The notes: generated by a model not told the origin, from the letters alone. A stretch of 64,000 nucleotides of DNA from Caulobacter sp. S45 (GCF_009765965.1 NZ_LMUL01000014.1:1640820-1704819), one strand, 5' to 3'; positions 13,916 through 24,569 are shown, numbered from the stretch's first letter. Translations and numbers: made by a program.

Positions 13916-16315
13916 ATGTCTGAGATCCAGACCCTGCCCGTGTTGCCGTTGCGCGACATCGTGGTGTTCCCCCACATGGTCGTGCCGCTGTTTGTCGGCC
14001 GCGAGAAGTCCGTGCGGGCCCTCGAAGAGGTGATGAAGGGCGACAAGCAGATCCTGCTCGCCACCCAGAAGAATTCCGCCGACGACGATCCCGAGCCCGG
14101 CGCCATCTACGACGTCGGCGTGGTCGCCAGCGTGCTGCAACTGCTCAAGCTTCCCGACGGCACGGTGAAGGTGCTGGTCGAGGGCAAGCGCCGCGCGGCG
14201 CTGCTGCGCTTCACCCAGACCGATTCGTTCTTCGAAGCCGAGGTGGCGGGTCTGGACGAGGACGGCGAGGACGCGCCGGAAGCCGAGGCGCTGAGCCGCG
14301 CCGTGGCCGAGCAGTTCGAGAACTACGTCAAGCTGAACAAGAAGGTGCCGCCAGAGGCCCTGGCCTCGATCCCCCAGATCGCCGAGCCCGGCAAGCTTGC
14401 GGACTCCATCGCCGCCCATCTGTCGGTCAAGATCGCCGACAAGCAGGCCCTGCTGGAAATCTTCAACGTCGCCAAGCGGTTGGAGAAGGTCTACGGCCTG
14501 ATGGAGGGTGAAATCTCCGTCCTCCAGGTGGAGAAGAAGATCCGCTCGCGGGTCAAGCGTCAGATGGAGAAGACGCAGCGCGAGTATTACCTGAACGAGC
14601 AGATGAAGGCGATCCAGCGCGAGCTGGGCGAACAGGACGATCAGCGCGACGAGCTGATCGACCTGGAAAAGCGTATCAAGAAGACCAAGCTGTCCAAGGA
14701 AGCGCGGATCAAGGCCGACGGCGAGCTGAAGAAGCTGCGCAATATGAGCCCGATGTCGGCCGAATCCACGGTGGTGCGCAACTACCTGGACTGGCTGCTG
14801 TCGATCCCTTGGGGCAAGGCCAAGACCAAGAGCGTCGACATGCTCGAGGCCGAGCGCATCCTGGACGAGGACCACTACGGTCTTGAGAAGGTCAAGGAAC
14901 GCATCCTGGAGTATCTCGCGGTCCAGTCGCGCACCGGCAACCTGAAGGGCCCGATCCTGTGCCTGGTCGGACCTCCGGGCGTGGGCAAGACCTCGCTGGG
15001 CAAGTCCATCGCCAAGGCCACGGGCCGCGAGTTTGCACGCCTGTCGCTGGGCGGCGTGCGTGACGAGGCGGAAATCCGCGGCCACCGCCGGACCTATATC
15101 GGCTCGATGCCCGGCAAGATCATCCAGTCGATGAAGAAGGTGAAAGCGACCAACCCCTTCTTCCTGCTGGACGAGATCGACAAGCTGGGCGCCGACTGGC
15201 GGGGCGACCCGTCCTCGGCCCTGCTCGAAGTGCTGGACCCGGCGCAGAACAACACCTTCGGCGACCACTACCTGGAGGTCGACTACGACCTGTCGCAGGT
15301 GATGTTCGTCACCACCGCCAACAGCCTGAACATGCCCCAGCCCCTGCTGGACCGCATGGAGGTGATCCGCATCGCCGGCTACACCGAAGACGAGAAGCTG
15401 GAGATCGCCAAGCGCCACCTCCTGGCCAAGCTCGCCAAGGATCATGGGCTGTCGGCGGAAGAGTGGATCGTGCCGGACGAGGCCATCCGCGAGCTGATCC
15501 GCTACTACACCCGTGAAGCCGGGGTGCGCTCGCTGGAGCGTGAACTGGGCAAGCTGGCGCGCAAGACCGTGCGTGACCTGGGCCGCGAGAACGTGACCTC
15601 GATCACCATCGATACCGAGCGGCTGGCCAAGTATGCGGGCGTGAAGAAGTACCGCTACGGCGAGACCGACACCGAGGACCAGCGCGGCATCGTCACCGGG
15701 CTGGCCTGGACCGAGTTCGGCGGCGACATCCTGACCATCGAGGCCGTCAAGATGCCGGGCAAGGGTCGCATGACCGTGACCGGCAACCTGAAGGACGTGA
15801 TGAAGGAGTCGATCTCGGCGGCCCACTCCTACGTCCGCTCGCGGGCCCCGGCCTTCGGCATCCGCCCGACCCTGTTCGAGAAGACCGACGTGCACGTCCA
15901 CGTGCCCGACGGGGCCACGCCCAAGGACGGCCCGTCCGCCGGTGCGGCCATGGCCACGGCCATCGTCTCGGTGCTGACGGGGGTCCCGATCCGGAAGGAA
16001 CTCGCCATGACCGGCGAGGTGACTCTGCGCGGCCGGGTGACGGCGATCGGGGGTCTGAAGGAGAAGCTGCTGGCCGCCCTGCGCTCCGGCGTGAAGACGG
16101 TCTTGATCCCGGAAGAGAACGAGAAGGACCTGGCCGAGGTGCCCGACAATGTGAAGTCGGCGCTCCAGATCATCCCGGTCTCCCACATGGACGAGGTGCT
16201 GAGGCACGCCCTCACCGGGCCGCTGACGCCCATCGATTGGACCGAAGAGGACGACGATGCGCGCCCGATCCCGGTCGTCGACGATCTGGATCAGGACGCC
16301 GTCGTCACCCATTGA
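13916..16315 (+). CDS. lon: ATP-dependent protease La (Lon)
   Basis: A 799-residue LonA protease that degrades misfolded and regulatory proteins; in Caulobacter these include CcrM, DnaA and SciP. The N-terminal substrate domain begins [23 protein letters not shown], Walker A GPPGVGKT spans 352-359, and the C-terminal protease domain has the catalytic Ser674 in KDGPSAG and Lys717, 43 residues later as in E. coli Lon. The ATG at 13916 follows CAAGGAG; an in-frame TTG immediately before it is less likely. A strong terminator follows at 16338, and hup comes next. Confidence 0.98.
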   Translation: MSEIQTLPVLPLRDIVVFPHMVVPLFVGREKSVRALEEVMKGDKQILLATQKNSADDDPEPGAIYDVGVVASVLQLLKLPDGTVKVLVEGKRRAALLRFTQTDSFFEAEVAGLDEDGEDAPEAEALSRAVAEQFENYVKLNKKVPPEALASIPQIAEPGKLADSIAAHLSVKIADKQALLEIFNVAKRLEKVYGLMEGEISVLQVEKKIRSRVKRQMEKTQREYYLNEQMKAIQRELGEQDDQRDELIDLEKRIKKTKLSKEARIKADGELKKLRNMSPMSAESTVVRNYLDWLLSIPWGKAKTKSVDMLEAERILDEDHYGLEKVKERILEYLAVQSRTGNLKGPILCLVGPPGVGKTSLGKSIAKATGREFARLSLGGVRDEAEIRGHRRTYIGSMPGKIIQSMKKVKATNPFFLLDEIDKLGADWRGDPSSALLEVLDPAQNNTFGDHYLEVDYDLSQVMFVTTANSLNMPQPLLDRMEVIRIAGYTEDEKLEIAKRHLLAKLAKDHGLSAEEWIVPDEAIRELIRYYTREAGVRSLERELGKLARKTVRDLGRENVTSITIDTERLAKYAGVKKYRYGETDTEDQRGIVTGLAWTEFGGDILTIEAVKMPGKGRMTVTGNLKDVMKESISAAHSYVRSRAPAFGIRPTLFEKTDVHVHVPDGATPKDGPSAGAAMATAIVSVLTGVPIRKELAMTGEVTLRGRVTAIGGLKEKLLAALRSGVKTVLIPEENEKDLAEVPDNVKSALQIIPVSHMDEVLRHALTGPLTPIDWTEEDDDARPIPVVDDLDQDAVVTH

Positions 16316-16337
16316 TCGCCGGAATCAAGTAAAATAA

Positions 16338-16374
16338 GGCGGTGCGGACCCCTCCGCGCCGCCTTTTCCCTTTT
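16338..16374 (+). terminator. Rho-independent terminator after lon
   Basis: The stem GGCGGTGCGGA / TCCGCGCCGCC (11 bp with one G-T pair) has a CCCC loop and is followed by TTTTCCCTTTT. It lies 22 bp after the lon stop and separates lon from hup. Confidence 0.9.
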
Positions 16375-16460
16375 GACCTCCTTGGGGCGCCCGCTCCATA
16401 CTCCCGCCGCTGGCGGGGCCGGCCTGCGCCACCGCCAGAGCTGATTGGGAGACGAGAACA

Positions 16461-16733
16461 ATGACGAAGGCCGAACTGGTTGCGTCGATCGCGGAGAAGT
16501 CCGGGTTGAACAAGAACCAGGCGAAGGACGCCCTGGAAGCCGTCATCGACAGCATCACCGACGCCATGAAGGCGAGCATGGAAGTGCGCATCGTCGGGTT
16601 CGGCAATTTCGTGCCGGTGGACCGTCCCGAAGGCGTCGCCCGCAACCCGCGCACCGGCGAGCAGGTGAAGCGTCCCGCGTCCAAGACCGTGAAGTTCCGT
16701 CCCGGCGAAGGCCTCAAGGGCGCGCTGAACTAG
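16461..16733 (+). CDS. hupB: DNA-binding protein HU
   Basis: A 90-residue histone-like protein of the HU/IHF fold that bends and compacts DNA. It starts MTKAELVASIAEKSGLNKNQ, has the core FGNFVP strand and the conserved DNA-binding arm RNPRTGEQVKRPASKTVKFRPG. The arm and the length favour HU over IHF. GGGAGACGAG upstream provides a ribosome site. The lon-hupB order is widespread in proteobacteria. An independent promoter is implied by the terminator after lon. Confidence 0.95.
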   Translation: MTKAELVASIAEKSGLNKNQAKDALEAVIDSITDAMKASMEVRIVGFGNFVPVDRPEGVARNPRTGEQVKRPASKTVKFRPGEGLKGALN

Positions 16734-16818
16734 GACTTCGAACCAAGAACCTGGATCTGGAGTCCTTAATGGGGCTCCAACCGAGGACGAGGTCCTGGCC
16801 GCCGGCCGGGGCTTCGAG

Positions 16819-16895
16819 GGGCGGCTAGCTCAGCTGGTCAGAGCGTCTGGTTTACACCCAGAAGGTCGGGGGTTCGAACCCCTCGCCGCCCACCA
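16819..16895 (+). tRNA. tRNA-Val (anticodon TAC)
   Basis: A 77-nt cloverleaf with encoded CCA. The acceptor GGGCGGC pairs perfectly with GCCGCCC, the anticodon loop TTTACAC gives TAC, and the T-loop is TTCGAAC. It lies between hup and an MFS transporter gene. Confidence 0.97.
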
Positions 16896-16978
16896 ATGCG
16901 CCCATAGCGCGACTATCGTTCCGCCGCGCCCCAAGCCGTGGCTGGCGCGGCGAACAGGCTGCGGCTTATAAGGCGAAC

Positions 16979-18307
16979 ATGGTCGAGACGCCCCCCGCCC
17001 ACGTCGATCCCCTCCACACCGCGCCCGGCTCCACCCTGGCAAGCGGCCCGCCCGTCGCGCCCGGGCGCCATCGGGCGGCGGTGCGTTTCATCTTCATCGT
17101 CGCCCTGCTCGACATCCTGGCGATCGGTGTGATCGTCCCGGTGCTGCCAAAGCTCGTCGCAGGCTTCACCGGCGGCGACCTCGGGCGCGCGGCCGACTAT
17201 GTCGGGGTGTTCGGTGCGGCCTGGGCGCTGATGCAGTTCATCTTCTCCCCGATTCAGGGCGCGCTGTCGGACCGGTTTGGGCGGCGGCCGGTGCTGTTGA
17301 TCTCCATCTTCGGGCTCGGCGCCGACTACGTGCTGATGGCGCTGGCCCCCAGCCTGGCCTGGCTGTTCCTCGGGCGGCTGATCTCAGGGATCACCGCCGC
17401 CAGCTTCTCCACCGCCAACGCCTACATCGCCGACGTCACCCCGCCGGACAAGCGCGCCGCCGCTTTCGGGATGATGGGCGCAGCCTTCGGGATCGGGTTC
17501 GTGCTCGGCCCGACCCTGGGCGGCCTCTGCGCCTCGGTCAGCCCGCGCCTACCCTTTTGGGTTTCGGCGGGCCTGGCCTTCGCCAACGGCATGTACGGCC
17601 TGTTCGTCCTGCCCGAGTCCCTGCCCAAGGAGAGGCGCGCGCCGTTCCGCCTGGCCAACGCCAACCCGTTCGGCTCCTTCCGCCTGCTGGCCGCCTATCC
17701 GGGACTGCTTGGGCTGGCGGGGGTGATGTTCCTGTTTTTCCTGGCCCATCAGGTGCTGCAGAGCACCATGGTGCTCTATGCCGACTATCGCTACCACTGG
17801 GCGGTCTGGATGATGGGCGCCCTGCTGGCGGGAGTGGGAATCTGCAACATCGTGGTCCAGGGCGGGATCGTGCGGCCCTTCGCCAAGCGCTTCAAGGAGC
17901 GCGGCGCGGTCTATACTGGCCTGCTGTTTGCGGCGGCCGGAATGGCGATCTGGGGCTGGGCGCCGTCGGGGCTGTGGTTCTGCCTCGGCGTGCCGGTGTT
18001 CTCGATGATCGGGCTGGTGCAGCCCGGCGTGCAGGGGATGATGACCCGGCGCGTCGGCCCCAACGAGCAGGGCCGGCTTCAAGGCGCGAACTCGGCGGTG
18101 ATGGCCATGGCCGGACTGGTCGGGCCGGTGATGTTCACCCAGGTCTTCCACCACAGCATCACGGGCGCCCACGTTCATCCCGGCACGCCCTTCTACGTCG
18201 CGGCCGGGCTGTTGCTGCTGGCGTTCGTATTGGCGATGAGCCTGCGCCGCAGTCGACCCGACGCGGGCGTCCGGTCCACAGGCGAACCCGCCATCGTTGC
18301 GCCGTGA
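16979..18307 (+). CDS. MFS transporter, TetA-like drug:H+ antiporter family
   Basis: A 442-residue, 12-segment major-facilitator protein. After a Pro/Ala-rich 35-residue cytoplasmic tail the first helix begins FIFIVALLDILAIGVIVPVLP. Motif A (GALSDRFGRRPVLL) lies between helices 2 and 3, and the helix-4/5 region has GRLISGITAASFSTANAYIADVTPP, a pattern shared with Tet(A)-type exporters. The antiporter motif C region (GAAFGIGFVLGPTLGG) is present. Substrate cannot be deduced; chromosomal homologues without a tetR neighbour are often not tetracycline pumps. No divergent regulator is present here. Confidence 0.85.
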   Translation: MVETPPAHVDPLHTAPGSTLASGPPVAPGRHRAAVRFIFIVALLDILAIGVIVPVLPKLVAGFTGGDLGRAADYVGVFGAAWALMQFIFSPIQGALSDRFGRRPVLLISIFGLGADYVLMALAPSLAWLFLGRLISGITAASFSTANAYIADVTPPDKRAAAFGMMGAAFGIGFVLGPTLGGLCASVSPRLPFWVSAGLAFANGMYGLFVLPESLPKERRAPFRLANANPFGSFRLLAAYPGLLGLAGVMFLFFLAHQVLQSTMVLYADYRYHWAVWMMGALLAGVGICNIVVQGGIVRPFAKRFKERGAVYTGLLFAAAGMAIWGWAPSGLWFCLGVPVFSMIGLVQPGVQGMMTRRVGPNEQGRLQGANSAVMAMAGLVGPVMFTQVFHHSITGAHVHPGTPFYVAAGLLLLAFVLAMSLRRSRPDAGVRSTGEPAIVAP

Positions 18308-18352
18308 AGCTCGGCAAATGTTTCACCGCGATCCTTTGAGCTGAAATCGAAC

Positions 18353-19777
18353 ATGCGCCTGACCCGACGCTCCTACCTGCCGCTGCTGTTCGCACTGGCC
18401 GCCTGCTCCCAACCGGCCGACAAGAGCGCGGCCCAGACGCCGGCGCTGTCGCCTGAGACGCCGCTGGCCGCGCCCAACCGCGCCCCGCCGTCCAACTTCG
18501 CCACCATGAAGATGTCGTTCTCGCCGATCGTGAAGCGCGCGGCGCCGGCGGTGGTGAACGTCTATTCCACCCGCACGGTGCGCACCCAGGTCGATCCGTT
18601 CTGGGGCATGTTCGGCGGCTTGTCGGTGCCGCGCGAGCGGGTGGAGGGATCGCTCGGTTCGGGCGTGATCGTGCGCGCCGACGGGGTGATCGTCACCAAC
18701 AACCACGTGGTCGAGGGCGGCCAACAGTTGCGCGTGGTGCTGGCCGACCGGCGCGAGTTCCCGGCCAAGGTGCTGCTGGCCGACGCCCGCTCCGACATCG
18801 CCGTGCTGAAGATCGAGGCCAAGGACGAGAAGCTGCCGGTGCTGCCGATCGAGAACCGCGACACCGTCGAGGTCGGCGACCTGGTGCTGGCCATCGGCGA
18901 CCCCTTCGGCGTCGGCCAGACGGTGACCAACGGCATCATCTCCGGGCTCGCCCGAACCGATGTGGGCGCGTCCGACAGCGGCTTCTATCTGCAGACCGAC
19001 GCGGCGATCAATCCGGGCAATTCCGGCGGCCCGCTGGTGGACATGGACGGCAACCTGATCGGGCTGAACACCTTCATCCTGTCGCGTTCGGGCTCGTCCA
19101 GCGGCGTGGGCTTCGCCATCCCGGCGGCCCTGGTGCGGCGGGTGGTGGAGTCTGCGGTCGGCGGCGTGCACACGGTGCAGCGGCCCTGGCTCGGCGTGCG
19201 GGCGACCGCCGTCAACGCCGAAAGCGCGCGCAGCCTGGGCCTCGCCAAGCCGGAAGGCGTGCTGATCGCCGAGGTCTATCCGGCTAGCGCCGCCGCCCAT
19301 GCCGGCGTGCAGGTGGGCGACCTGCTGCTGTCGGTCGACGGCCAGGCGGTAGCCGACCAGGCGGCGCTGAACTACCTGGTCTCCACCCACAGGCCGGGCG
19401 AGACGGTGACGCTGCAGGTCCGGCGAGGCGGGGCGGCCCGTTCCCTGAGCGCCGTGGTGTCCACGCCCCCGGCCGTCCCGGCGCGCGACGAACGCACCAT
19501 TTCCGGCCGCAATCCGTTCCAGGGCGCGACCGTGGTCAACCTGTCGCCGGCGGTCGCGGACCAGTACGGGCTCGACCCATTCCTGACCGGCGTGCTGCTG
19601 ACCTCCGCCGGCGAGGGTTTCGCCGGTCGGGCCGGCTTCCAGGGCGGCGACATCGTGCGTTCGATCAATGGGAAGCGGATCGATACGGTGGCCGATCTCG
19701 CGTCCGCCGTTAACGGCGTGCAGAGCTGGCGTATCGTGGTGCAGCGCGGGGACCAGCAGATTTCGGTCCAGTTCTGA
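18353..19777 (+). CDS. HtrA/DegP-like serine protease, predicted lipoprotein
   Basis: A 474-residue trypsin-like protease with two PDZ domains. The N-terminus MRLTRRSYLPLLFALAAC ends in a lipobox (LAAC), so it should be lipid-anchored in the periplasm rather than soluble. The catalytic triad is His118 (TNNHVV), Asp148 (SDIAVLK) and Ser224 (GNSGGPL). PDZ1 lies around 285-370 and PDZ2 around 385-474 (GFAGRAGFQGGDIVRSING). It is a DegP/DegQ-type envelope quality-control protease. It stands alone between an MFS gene and the convergent end of the cobalamin operon. Confidence 0.9.
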   Translation: MRLTRRSYLPLLFALAACSQPADKSAAQTPALSPETPLAAPNRAPPSNFATMKMSFSPIVKRAAPAVVNVYSTRTVRTQVDPFWGMFGGLSVPRERVEGSLGSGVIVRADGVIVTNNHVVEGGQQLRVVLADRREFPAKVLLADARSDIAVLKIEAKDEKLPVLPIENRDTVEVGDLVLAIGDPFGVGQTVTNGIISGLARTDVGASDSGFYLQTDAAINPGNSGGPLVDMDGNLIGLNTFILSRSGSSSGVGFAIPAALVRRVVESAVGGVHTVQRPWLGVRATAVNAESARSLGLAKPEGVLIAEVYPASAAAHAGVQVGDLLLSVDGQAVADQAALNYLVSTHRPGETVTLQVRRGGAARSLSAVVSTPPAVPARDERTISGRNPFQGATVVNLSPAVADQYGLDPFLTGVLLTSAGEGFAGRAGFQGGDIVRSINGKRIDTVADLASAVNGVQSWRIVVQRGDQQISVQF

Positions 19778-19799
19778 GCAGACCTGCGGTCGTCCGCGT

Positions 19800-20306
19800 T
19801 CAGCGCGACCGCGCCTTGAGCATGAATGGTGCGCCCTGATCGGCGTCGCATCCGCGCCCGATCTCCGTGATCGCCGCGTTCATCCGCCCCTCGCGCCCTA
19901 GCCGCGCATCGGCGAGACGAACCAGCAAGGGATTGGGCGTCGCCTGCGGAGCCGCACCCCGAAGGACCTGCGCGACCTCCAGCTCGGAGCGCGACGGGTC
20001 CAAGGCGCAGGCCAGGATATAGGCGGCCGCGGTCGAGCGGCTGATCCCCAGCCAGCAGTGGACCAGCAGGGGCGCCGGCTCCGTCCATGCCGCGCCGAAC
20101 GCCAGCAGGCGGTCCACCATCTCCGCATCGGGTGGCGTGAAGCCCTCGCGGGGCTCGGCGATGTCGTGGAAGCGCAGCGACAGGTGCGGGCCGGACCAGA
20201 CCGGCGGCTCCACCCCGGTCGGCGACAGCAGGCTGATCAGGCGCGCGGGACTGTGGCGGACGATCTGGTCGGCCACGGCGTCGAGCGGACAGACGATCAG
20301 GGTCAT
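19800..20306 (-). CDS. Cys-based protein-tyrosine-phosphatase-like protein, last gene of cobalamin operon
   Basis: A 168-residue protein with a cysteine phosphatase signature HCWLGISRS at 83-91 (Cys84 nucleophile, Arg90). A general-acid Asp candidate lies in the HDIAEPREGF segment around 48. It has no signal peptide. The ATG at 20306 overlaps the cobS stop by 4 bp, so it is translationally coupled to the last nucleotide-loop gene. That is the spot where other bacteria place cobC, the alpha-ribazole-5'-phosphate phosphatase of the histidine-phosphatase family. No such gene is in this locus. A role in dephosphorylating alpha-ribazole or cobalamin 5'-phosphate is inferred from context only. Confidence 0.8.
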   Translation of the reverse strand: MTLIVCPLDAVADQIVRHSPARLISLLSPTGVEPPVWSGPHLSLRFHDIAEPREGFTPPDAEMVDRLLAFGAAWTEPAPLLVHCWLGISRSTAAAYILACALDPSRSELEVAQVLRGAAPQATPNPLLVRLADARLGREGRMNAAITEIGRGCDADQGAPFMLKARSR

Positions 20307-21091
20307 GCGAACATGACCGTCGCGCCCAGCATCACCGCGGCCTCGAACACCTGCTCGACCGCGCCCAGCACATCCCCGGTGCGGCCGCCGATCAGCCGTC
20401 GCGCCAGGATCATCACCGCCAGCGCCGCCACGGCTCCGAACGCCAGCCCGAGCGCGCCGTTGCGCCAGTCCAGCAGGGCGAACGGCCACAGCCCGAGCCC
20501 GACCGCGATCGCCGCGTTCGCAGGGCTGGCCGACTGTGGCGAGGCTTCCGCCTTGGCGGTCGAGGCGTCGCCGGCATAGGGCATGAGCGCCATCGCCACG
20601 ACCGCCGCCGCCCGGGCCGCCCCATGCGCCGCCAGCAGCGCCAGCGCGCCCCTCACCGGCGATGCGCCGGCCAGCGCCGCCACGCGCAACGCCCCGACCA
20701 GCCCCAGCGCCAGCACGCCATAGGTCCCGACGCGGCTGTCCTTCATGATTAGGAGCCGGGCCGCCGGCGTCTGGCCGCCGCCCAGGCCGTCGGCGGTGTC
20801 GGCCAGCCCATCCTCGTGGAAACCGCCGGTCGCCAGCACCCCGGCGCCCACCGCCAGCAGGGCCGCGACCGGGCCGCCGCCCCACACCCGGCTCGCGCCG
20901 AGCCACACAAGGGCGGAGATCAGCCCCACCACCTGCCCCACCAGGGGGAAGTAGCGCGCCGACCGGCCGATCCAGTCGGACTGGAAACCGTCCAGGCGCG
21001 GCGTCGGCAAGCGGGTGAGGAACTGCAGGGCGCAGAGGAACAGCCGCCATTCCTGGATGGGGTTCATGGGGTCAGTCCAGAAACGACGCAC
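20303..21091 (-). CDS. cobS: Adenosylcobinamide-GDP ribazoletransferase (cobalamin synthase)
   Basis: A 262-residue integral membrane enzyme that joins adenosylcobinamide-GDP with alpha-ribazole (or its phosphate). The N-terminus has FLCALQFLTRLP, followed by FHEDGLADTADGLGGG, the acidic metal-binding motif, and IMKDSRVGTYG; several hydrophobic helices follow. A GTG at 21091 is preceded by GAGAGGG; an ATG at 21067 (MNPIQEW) is an alternative start eight codons downstream. It lies 22 bp after cobT and overlaps the phosphatase gene by 4 bp. Confidence 0.93.
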   Translation of the reverse strand: MRRFWTDPMNPIQEWRLFLCALQFLTRLPTPRLDGFQSDWIGRSARYFPLVGQVVGLISALVWLGASRVWGGGPVAALLAVGAGVLATGGFHEDGLADTADGLGGGQTPAARLLIMKDSRVGTYGVLALGLVGALRVAALAGASPVRGALALLAAHGAARAAAVVAMALMPYAGDASTAKAEASPQSASPANAAIAVGLGLWPFALLDWRNGALGLAFGAVAALAVMILARRLIGGRTGDVLGAVEQVFEAAVMLGATVMFA

Positions 21092-21112
21092 ATCCCTCTC
21101 AACCGCTCATCC

Positions 21113-22150
21113 CTACAGCCGTCCGGCCAGCACGTCGTCCAGGCTGGCCACCTCGCTGAGCATCCGCGCCGCCGCCCGCAGCAGGGGCGCGGCCAACACG
21201 CCGCCCGTGCCTTCACCGAGCCGCAGCCCGAGGTTCAGCAGCGGCTCCGCGCCCAACGCCTCCAGCATCAGCCGGTGTCCCCGCTCCGCCGAGGCGTGGG
21301 CGAAGACGCAGTAGTCGCGCACCTCTGGAACCAGGCGGATCGCCGTCAGGGCGGCCGCCGAAGAGATGAAGCCGTCCACCACCACGATGCGCCTGGCCGC
21401 CGCCCCGCCCAGCACCGCGCCGACCATCATGGCGATCTCCAGCCCGCCGAACTGGCGTAGCACTTCCAGCGGCTCGCCCGAATCGCAACGGGCGGCGGCG
21501 CGGGCCAGCACGGCGGACTTGCGGACCAACCCTTCTGCGTCATGGCCGGCGCCGACGCCGATACAGTCCACCAGGGTCGCCGGCGCCAGGCGATGCATCA
21601 GCAGGGCGGCACTGGCGCTGTTGCCGATGCCCATCTCGCCGAGGACCAGGGCGTCGATCCCCTCGCCGGCCGCATCGGCCGCCAGGGTGACGCCGGCCGC
21701 CAGGGCGGCGTCCAGTTCGTCTTCGGACAAGGCCGCTTCGACGGCGGCGTTGCGCGAACCCCGGCGGACCTTGCGGTCCAAAAGCGCGGGATGGGCGGGC
21801 AGGTCGCCGTCCACGCCCGCGTCCACCACCAGCACCTCGACATCGCAGGCGCGGGCCAGCGCGTTGACGCTCGCCTTGCCGGCCAGGAAGGTCGCCACCA
21901 TCGCGCCGGTCACCGCCGACGGGTAGGCCGAGACCCCCTCTGCATTCATCCCGTGGTCGCCGGCGAACACATGGGCCCGCACCCGCTCGACGCACGGATC
22001 GAGCCGCCCCTGGATCTGGCCGATGCGCACGGCCAAATCCTCGAGCCGACCAAGAGCGCCGGGCGGCTTGGCCTTGCCATCGACGCGGGCACGCAACTCG
22101 GCCCCGAGCGCAGGGTCGAGCGGGGCGATGGCGGGCGGCAGGAATTTCAT
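21113..22150 (-). CDS. cobT: Nicotinate-nucleotide--dimethylbenzimidazole phosphoribosyltransferase
   Basis: A 345-residue cytosolic enzyme that activates the lower-ligand base to alpha-ribazole 5'-phosphate. Diagnostic segments are [15 protein letters not shown] near residues 26-40, [33 protein letters not shown] and the catalytic LRLGEGTGG with Glu313. Length and motif order are typical. Its ATG overlaps the cobQ stop by 4 bp. The lower ligand actually used cannot be told from this gene; no bluB is nearby. Confidence 0.95.
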   Translation of the reverse strand: MKFLPPAIAPLDPALGAELRARVDGKAKPPGALGRLEDLAVRIGQIQGRLDPCVERVRAHVFAGDHGMNAEGVSAYPSAVTGAMVATFLAGKASVNALARACDVEVLVVDAGVDGDLPAHPALLDRKVRRGSRNAAVEAALSEDELDAALAAGVTLAADAAGEGIDALVLGEMGIGNSASAALLMHRLAPATLVDCIGVGAGHDAEGLVRKSAVLARAAARCDSGEPLEVLRQFGGLEIAMMVGAVLGGAAARRIVVVDGFISSAAALTAIRLVPEVRDYCVFAHASAERGHRLMLEALGAEPLLNLGLRLGEGTGGVLAAPLLRAAARMLSEVASLDDVLAGRL

Positions 22151-23610
22151 AGGCCGGCGATCCTCGACAGGGTTTCGATATCCAGGGCTTGGCCGAGCGC
22201 GGCGGCCAGGGCGTCCAGGTCCGCCTCGACCGCTTCGAGGCGATGGCCTCCGTGCGAAGCCGCGCCGATCTCCGCCAGCAGGGCCTTGCGGGCGTCCCCA
22301 TGGTCGAACAGACCATGGACATAGGTCCCAGAGACCCGTCCGTCGACCGAGCGCGCGCCATCGACGCCGCCGTCCTCGAAAATCAGGAAAGGCCGCGCCA
22401 CGCCGACGCCCGTGGTCTCGCCCACATGCATCTCGTAGCCGCTGAAACGCGCGCCACTCGCGACAAGACAGCCCCCCGCCGGCCGCAAGGTCTTCTCGCC
22501 GCCCAACACGGTCTCCACGTCGAGCAGGCCAAGCCCAGGCGCTTCGCCGGGCGCCCCTTCGACGCCTTGGGGATCAGCCACCCGTCGGCCCAGCATCTGG
22601 TAGCCGCCGCACAGGCCCAGCATCCGCCCTCCGCGCCGGACATGAGCGGCGATGTCGACGTCCCAGCCCTGGACGCGCAGGTGGGCGAGATCGGACAGCA
22701 CCGCCTTCGACCCCGGCAGCAGCACCAGGTCCACATCGCCCGGCAACACTCTACCCGGCGGCAGGAAGGTGAAGTCCACCTCCGGCTCGGCCTTCAGCGC
22801 ATCGAAGTCGTCGAAGTTGGCGATGGCGGGGAGCATCAGGGCCACCACCTTGACGCGCCGTCCCGAAGCGCTCGACGGGGCGTCCTGCAGCACCACCGCG
22901 TCCTCCGCCGGCAATCGCCGCGCCTCCGCCCGCCAGGGGACCATGCCCAGGTCCGGCCAGCCGGTGCGGCGGACGATCTCGGCGCGGCCGTCCGCGAACA
23001 GCGCCGGGTCGCCCCGAAACTTGTTGATCAGGAAACCTTTGATCATCGCCCGGTCCCCCGGATCGAGCACGGCGTGCGCCCCGACCAAGGCGGCGATGAC
23101 GTGGCCGCGGTCGATATCGCCGACCAGGGCGACCGGCGTATCCGTCACCCTTGCGAAACCCATGTTGGCGATGTCGCCGGCGCGCAGGTTGATCTCCGCC
23201 GGGCTGCCCGCGCCCTCCACCAGCACGAGGTCGGCCTCGCCCTTCAGCAGCTCGAAGCTCTCCACCACCGTCGACAGCAGGCTTCGCTTGCGGTCCTGGA
23301 AGGCGCTAGCGGTCCAGTTCCCCTCCATCCGCCCACGCACCACTAGCTGGGCCCCGACGTCGCTCTGAGGCTTCAGCAGCACCGGGTTCATATGCACGCT
23401 CAGTGGCGTGCGGCAGGCGATGGCCTGGAGCGCCTGGGCGCGCCCAATCTCACCGCCGTCGGCGGTGACGGCGGCGTTGTTGCTCATGTTCTGCGGCTTG
23501 AACGGCCGCACCCTGAGCCCACGGTCGGTGAACAGGCGGCAGAGGCCCGCGACCAGGGTCGACTTGCCCACGTCCGAACCGCAGCCCTGGATCATCAGCG
23601 TGGCCGTCAT
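22147..23610 (-). CDS. cobQ: Adenosylcobyric acid synthase (glutamine-hydrolysing)
   Basis: A 487-residue amidotransferase that adds amide groups to adenosylcobyrinic a,c-diamide. The N-terminal dethiobiotin-synthetase-like ATPase has [10 protein letters not shown] at 9-18 and [13 protein letters not shown]; the C-terminal glutaminase domain has the nucleophile Cys334 in [11 protein letters not shown] and a later His-containing THVHGLFDH-like segment (TYVHGLFD). The open frame extends upstream to 23904, but the ATG at 23610 overlaps the cbiB stop by 4 bp and gives the family N-terminus. Confidence 0.95.
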   Translation of the reverse strand: MTATLMIQGCGSDVGKSTLVAGLCRLFTDRGLRVRPFKPQNMSNNAAVTADGGEIGRAQALQAIACRTPLSVHMNPVLLKPQSDVGAQLVVRGRMEGNWTASAFQDRKRSLLSTVVESFELLKGEADLVLVEGAGSPAEINLRAGDIANMGFARVTDTPVALVGDIDRGHVIAALVGAHAVLDPGDRAMIKGFLINKFRGDPALFADGRAEIVRRTGWPDLGMVPWRAEARRLPAEDAVVLQDAPSSASGRRVKVVALMLPAIANFDDFDALKAEPEVDFTFLPPGRVLPGDVDLVLLPGSKAVLSDLAHLRVQGWDVDIAAHVRRGGRMLGLCGGYQMLGRRVADPQGVEGAPGEAPGLGLLDVETVLGGEKTLRPAGGCLVASGARFSGYEMHVGETTGVGVARPFLIFEDGGVDGARSVDGRVSGTYVHGLFDHGDARKALLAEIGAASHGGHRLEAVEADLDALAAALGQALDIETLSRIAGL

Positions 23611-24569
23611 CGGCTGCGCCTCCCCGCCACCGCGCCGCCGATCAGGCAGCCAAGCAACAGCAGGCCGCAAGCGTGGCGGTAGACCGACAATCCCCGCGCC
23701 AGGTCGGAAGCCCTCGGCGGCGGCCCGTCGCCGAAGGTCGGGCGCGCCATGACCTCGCCGTCGTAGACCGCCGCCCCGCCCAGCCGCACGCCCAGCGCCC
23801 CGGCCATGGCCGCCTCGGGCCAGCCGGCGTTGGGCGAGGCGTGCTTCCCGGCGTCGCGTCCCATGGTCCGGGCGCCGCGCCCTGCCGCCAAGGCGATCAG
23901 CCATCCAGCGAGGCGCGCCGGGATCAGGTTCATCAGGTCGTCTGTGCGCGCCGCCGCCCAGCCGAAGTCGCGCCAGCGCGGCTCCATGTGGCCGATAATG
24001 CTGTCGGCGGTGTTCACCGCCTTGTAGGCGTAGAGCCCCGGCAGGCCGCCCAGCGCCAGCCAGAGGGCCGGGGCGACCACCCCGTCGTTGAAGCTCTCCG
24101 CCAGGCTCTCCAGCGCAGCGGCCGCCACGCCCGGAGCGTCCAGGCGAGCCACGTCACGCCCGACGATCCGGCCCACGGCGTTGCGTGCGCCGGGCAGGTC
24201 GCCCGCATCCAACGGGCGGCGCACCGCCTCGACGTGATCGTGCAAGCTGCGTTGGGCCAGACCCGGCGTGGCCAGCAGCGCCGCCGCCAGCCAGCCCAGG
24301 CGCGAGCGTCCGCACGCGCGCTGCACCAGCCAGCCCGCGCCGGCGCTCGCCCCCGCCGTCAGCGTTAAGGTCGCGACGCCGAGCGCCTTACGGCGGACGG
24401 GGCCGGTCTCGGGGCGATTCCAACGCCGCTCCAAACCTTCGATGGCGCGCCCGATCCAGACCACCGGATGCGGCAGGCGCGCGTTGAGCGTTTCGGGATA
24501 GCCGACCGCCGCCTCCAGCCCGAGCGCGAGCGCCGCCAGGCTCACGCAATGGGCGCGGCCGCCCTTCAC
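23607..24569 (-). CDS. cbiB: Adenosylcobinamide-phosphate synthase
   Basis: A 320-residue membrane protein of the CbiB/CobD family that attaches aminopropanol (phosphate) to adenosylcobyric acid. It shows [18 protein letters not shown] near the N-terminus, [47 protein letters not shown] and [11 protein letters not shown], all family blocks, with several hydrophobic helices. The start is a GTG overlapping the btuD stop. The gene is called cobD in the Pseudomonas denitrificans naming. Confidence 0.95.
   Translation of the reverse strand: MKGGRAHCVSLAALALGLEAAVGYPETLNARLPHPVVWIGRAIEGLERRWNRPETGPVRRKALGVATLTLTAGASAGAGWLVQRACGRSRLGWLAAALLATPGLAQRSLHDHVEAVRRPLDAGDLPGARNAVGRIVGRDVARLDAPGVAAAALESLAESFNDGVVAPALWLALGGLPGLYAYKAVNTADSIIGHMEPRWRDFGWAAARTDDLMNLIPARLAGWLIALAAGRGARTMGRDAGKHASPNAGWPEAAMAGALGVRLGGAAVYDGEVMARPTFGDGPPPRASDLARGLSVYRHACGLLLLGCLIGGAVAGRRSR

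Noticed and set aside
13901..16312. An 803-codon open frame on the minus strand opposite lon
   Set aside because: It mirrors lon almost exactly. Its translation is rich in His, Gln, Asp and Leu with no recognisable domain, as expected for the complement of a GC-rich gene with strong codon bias.
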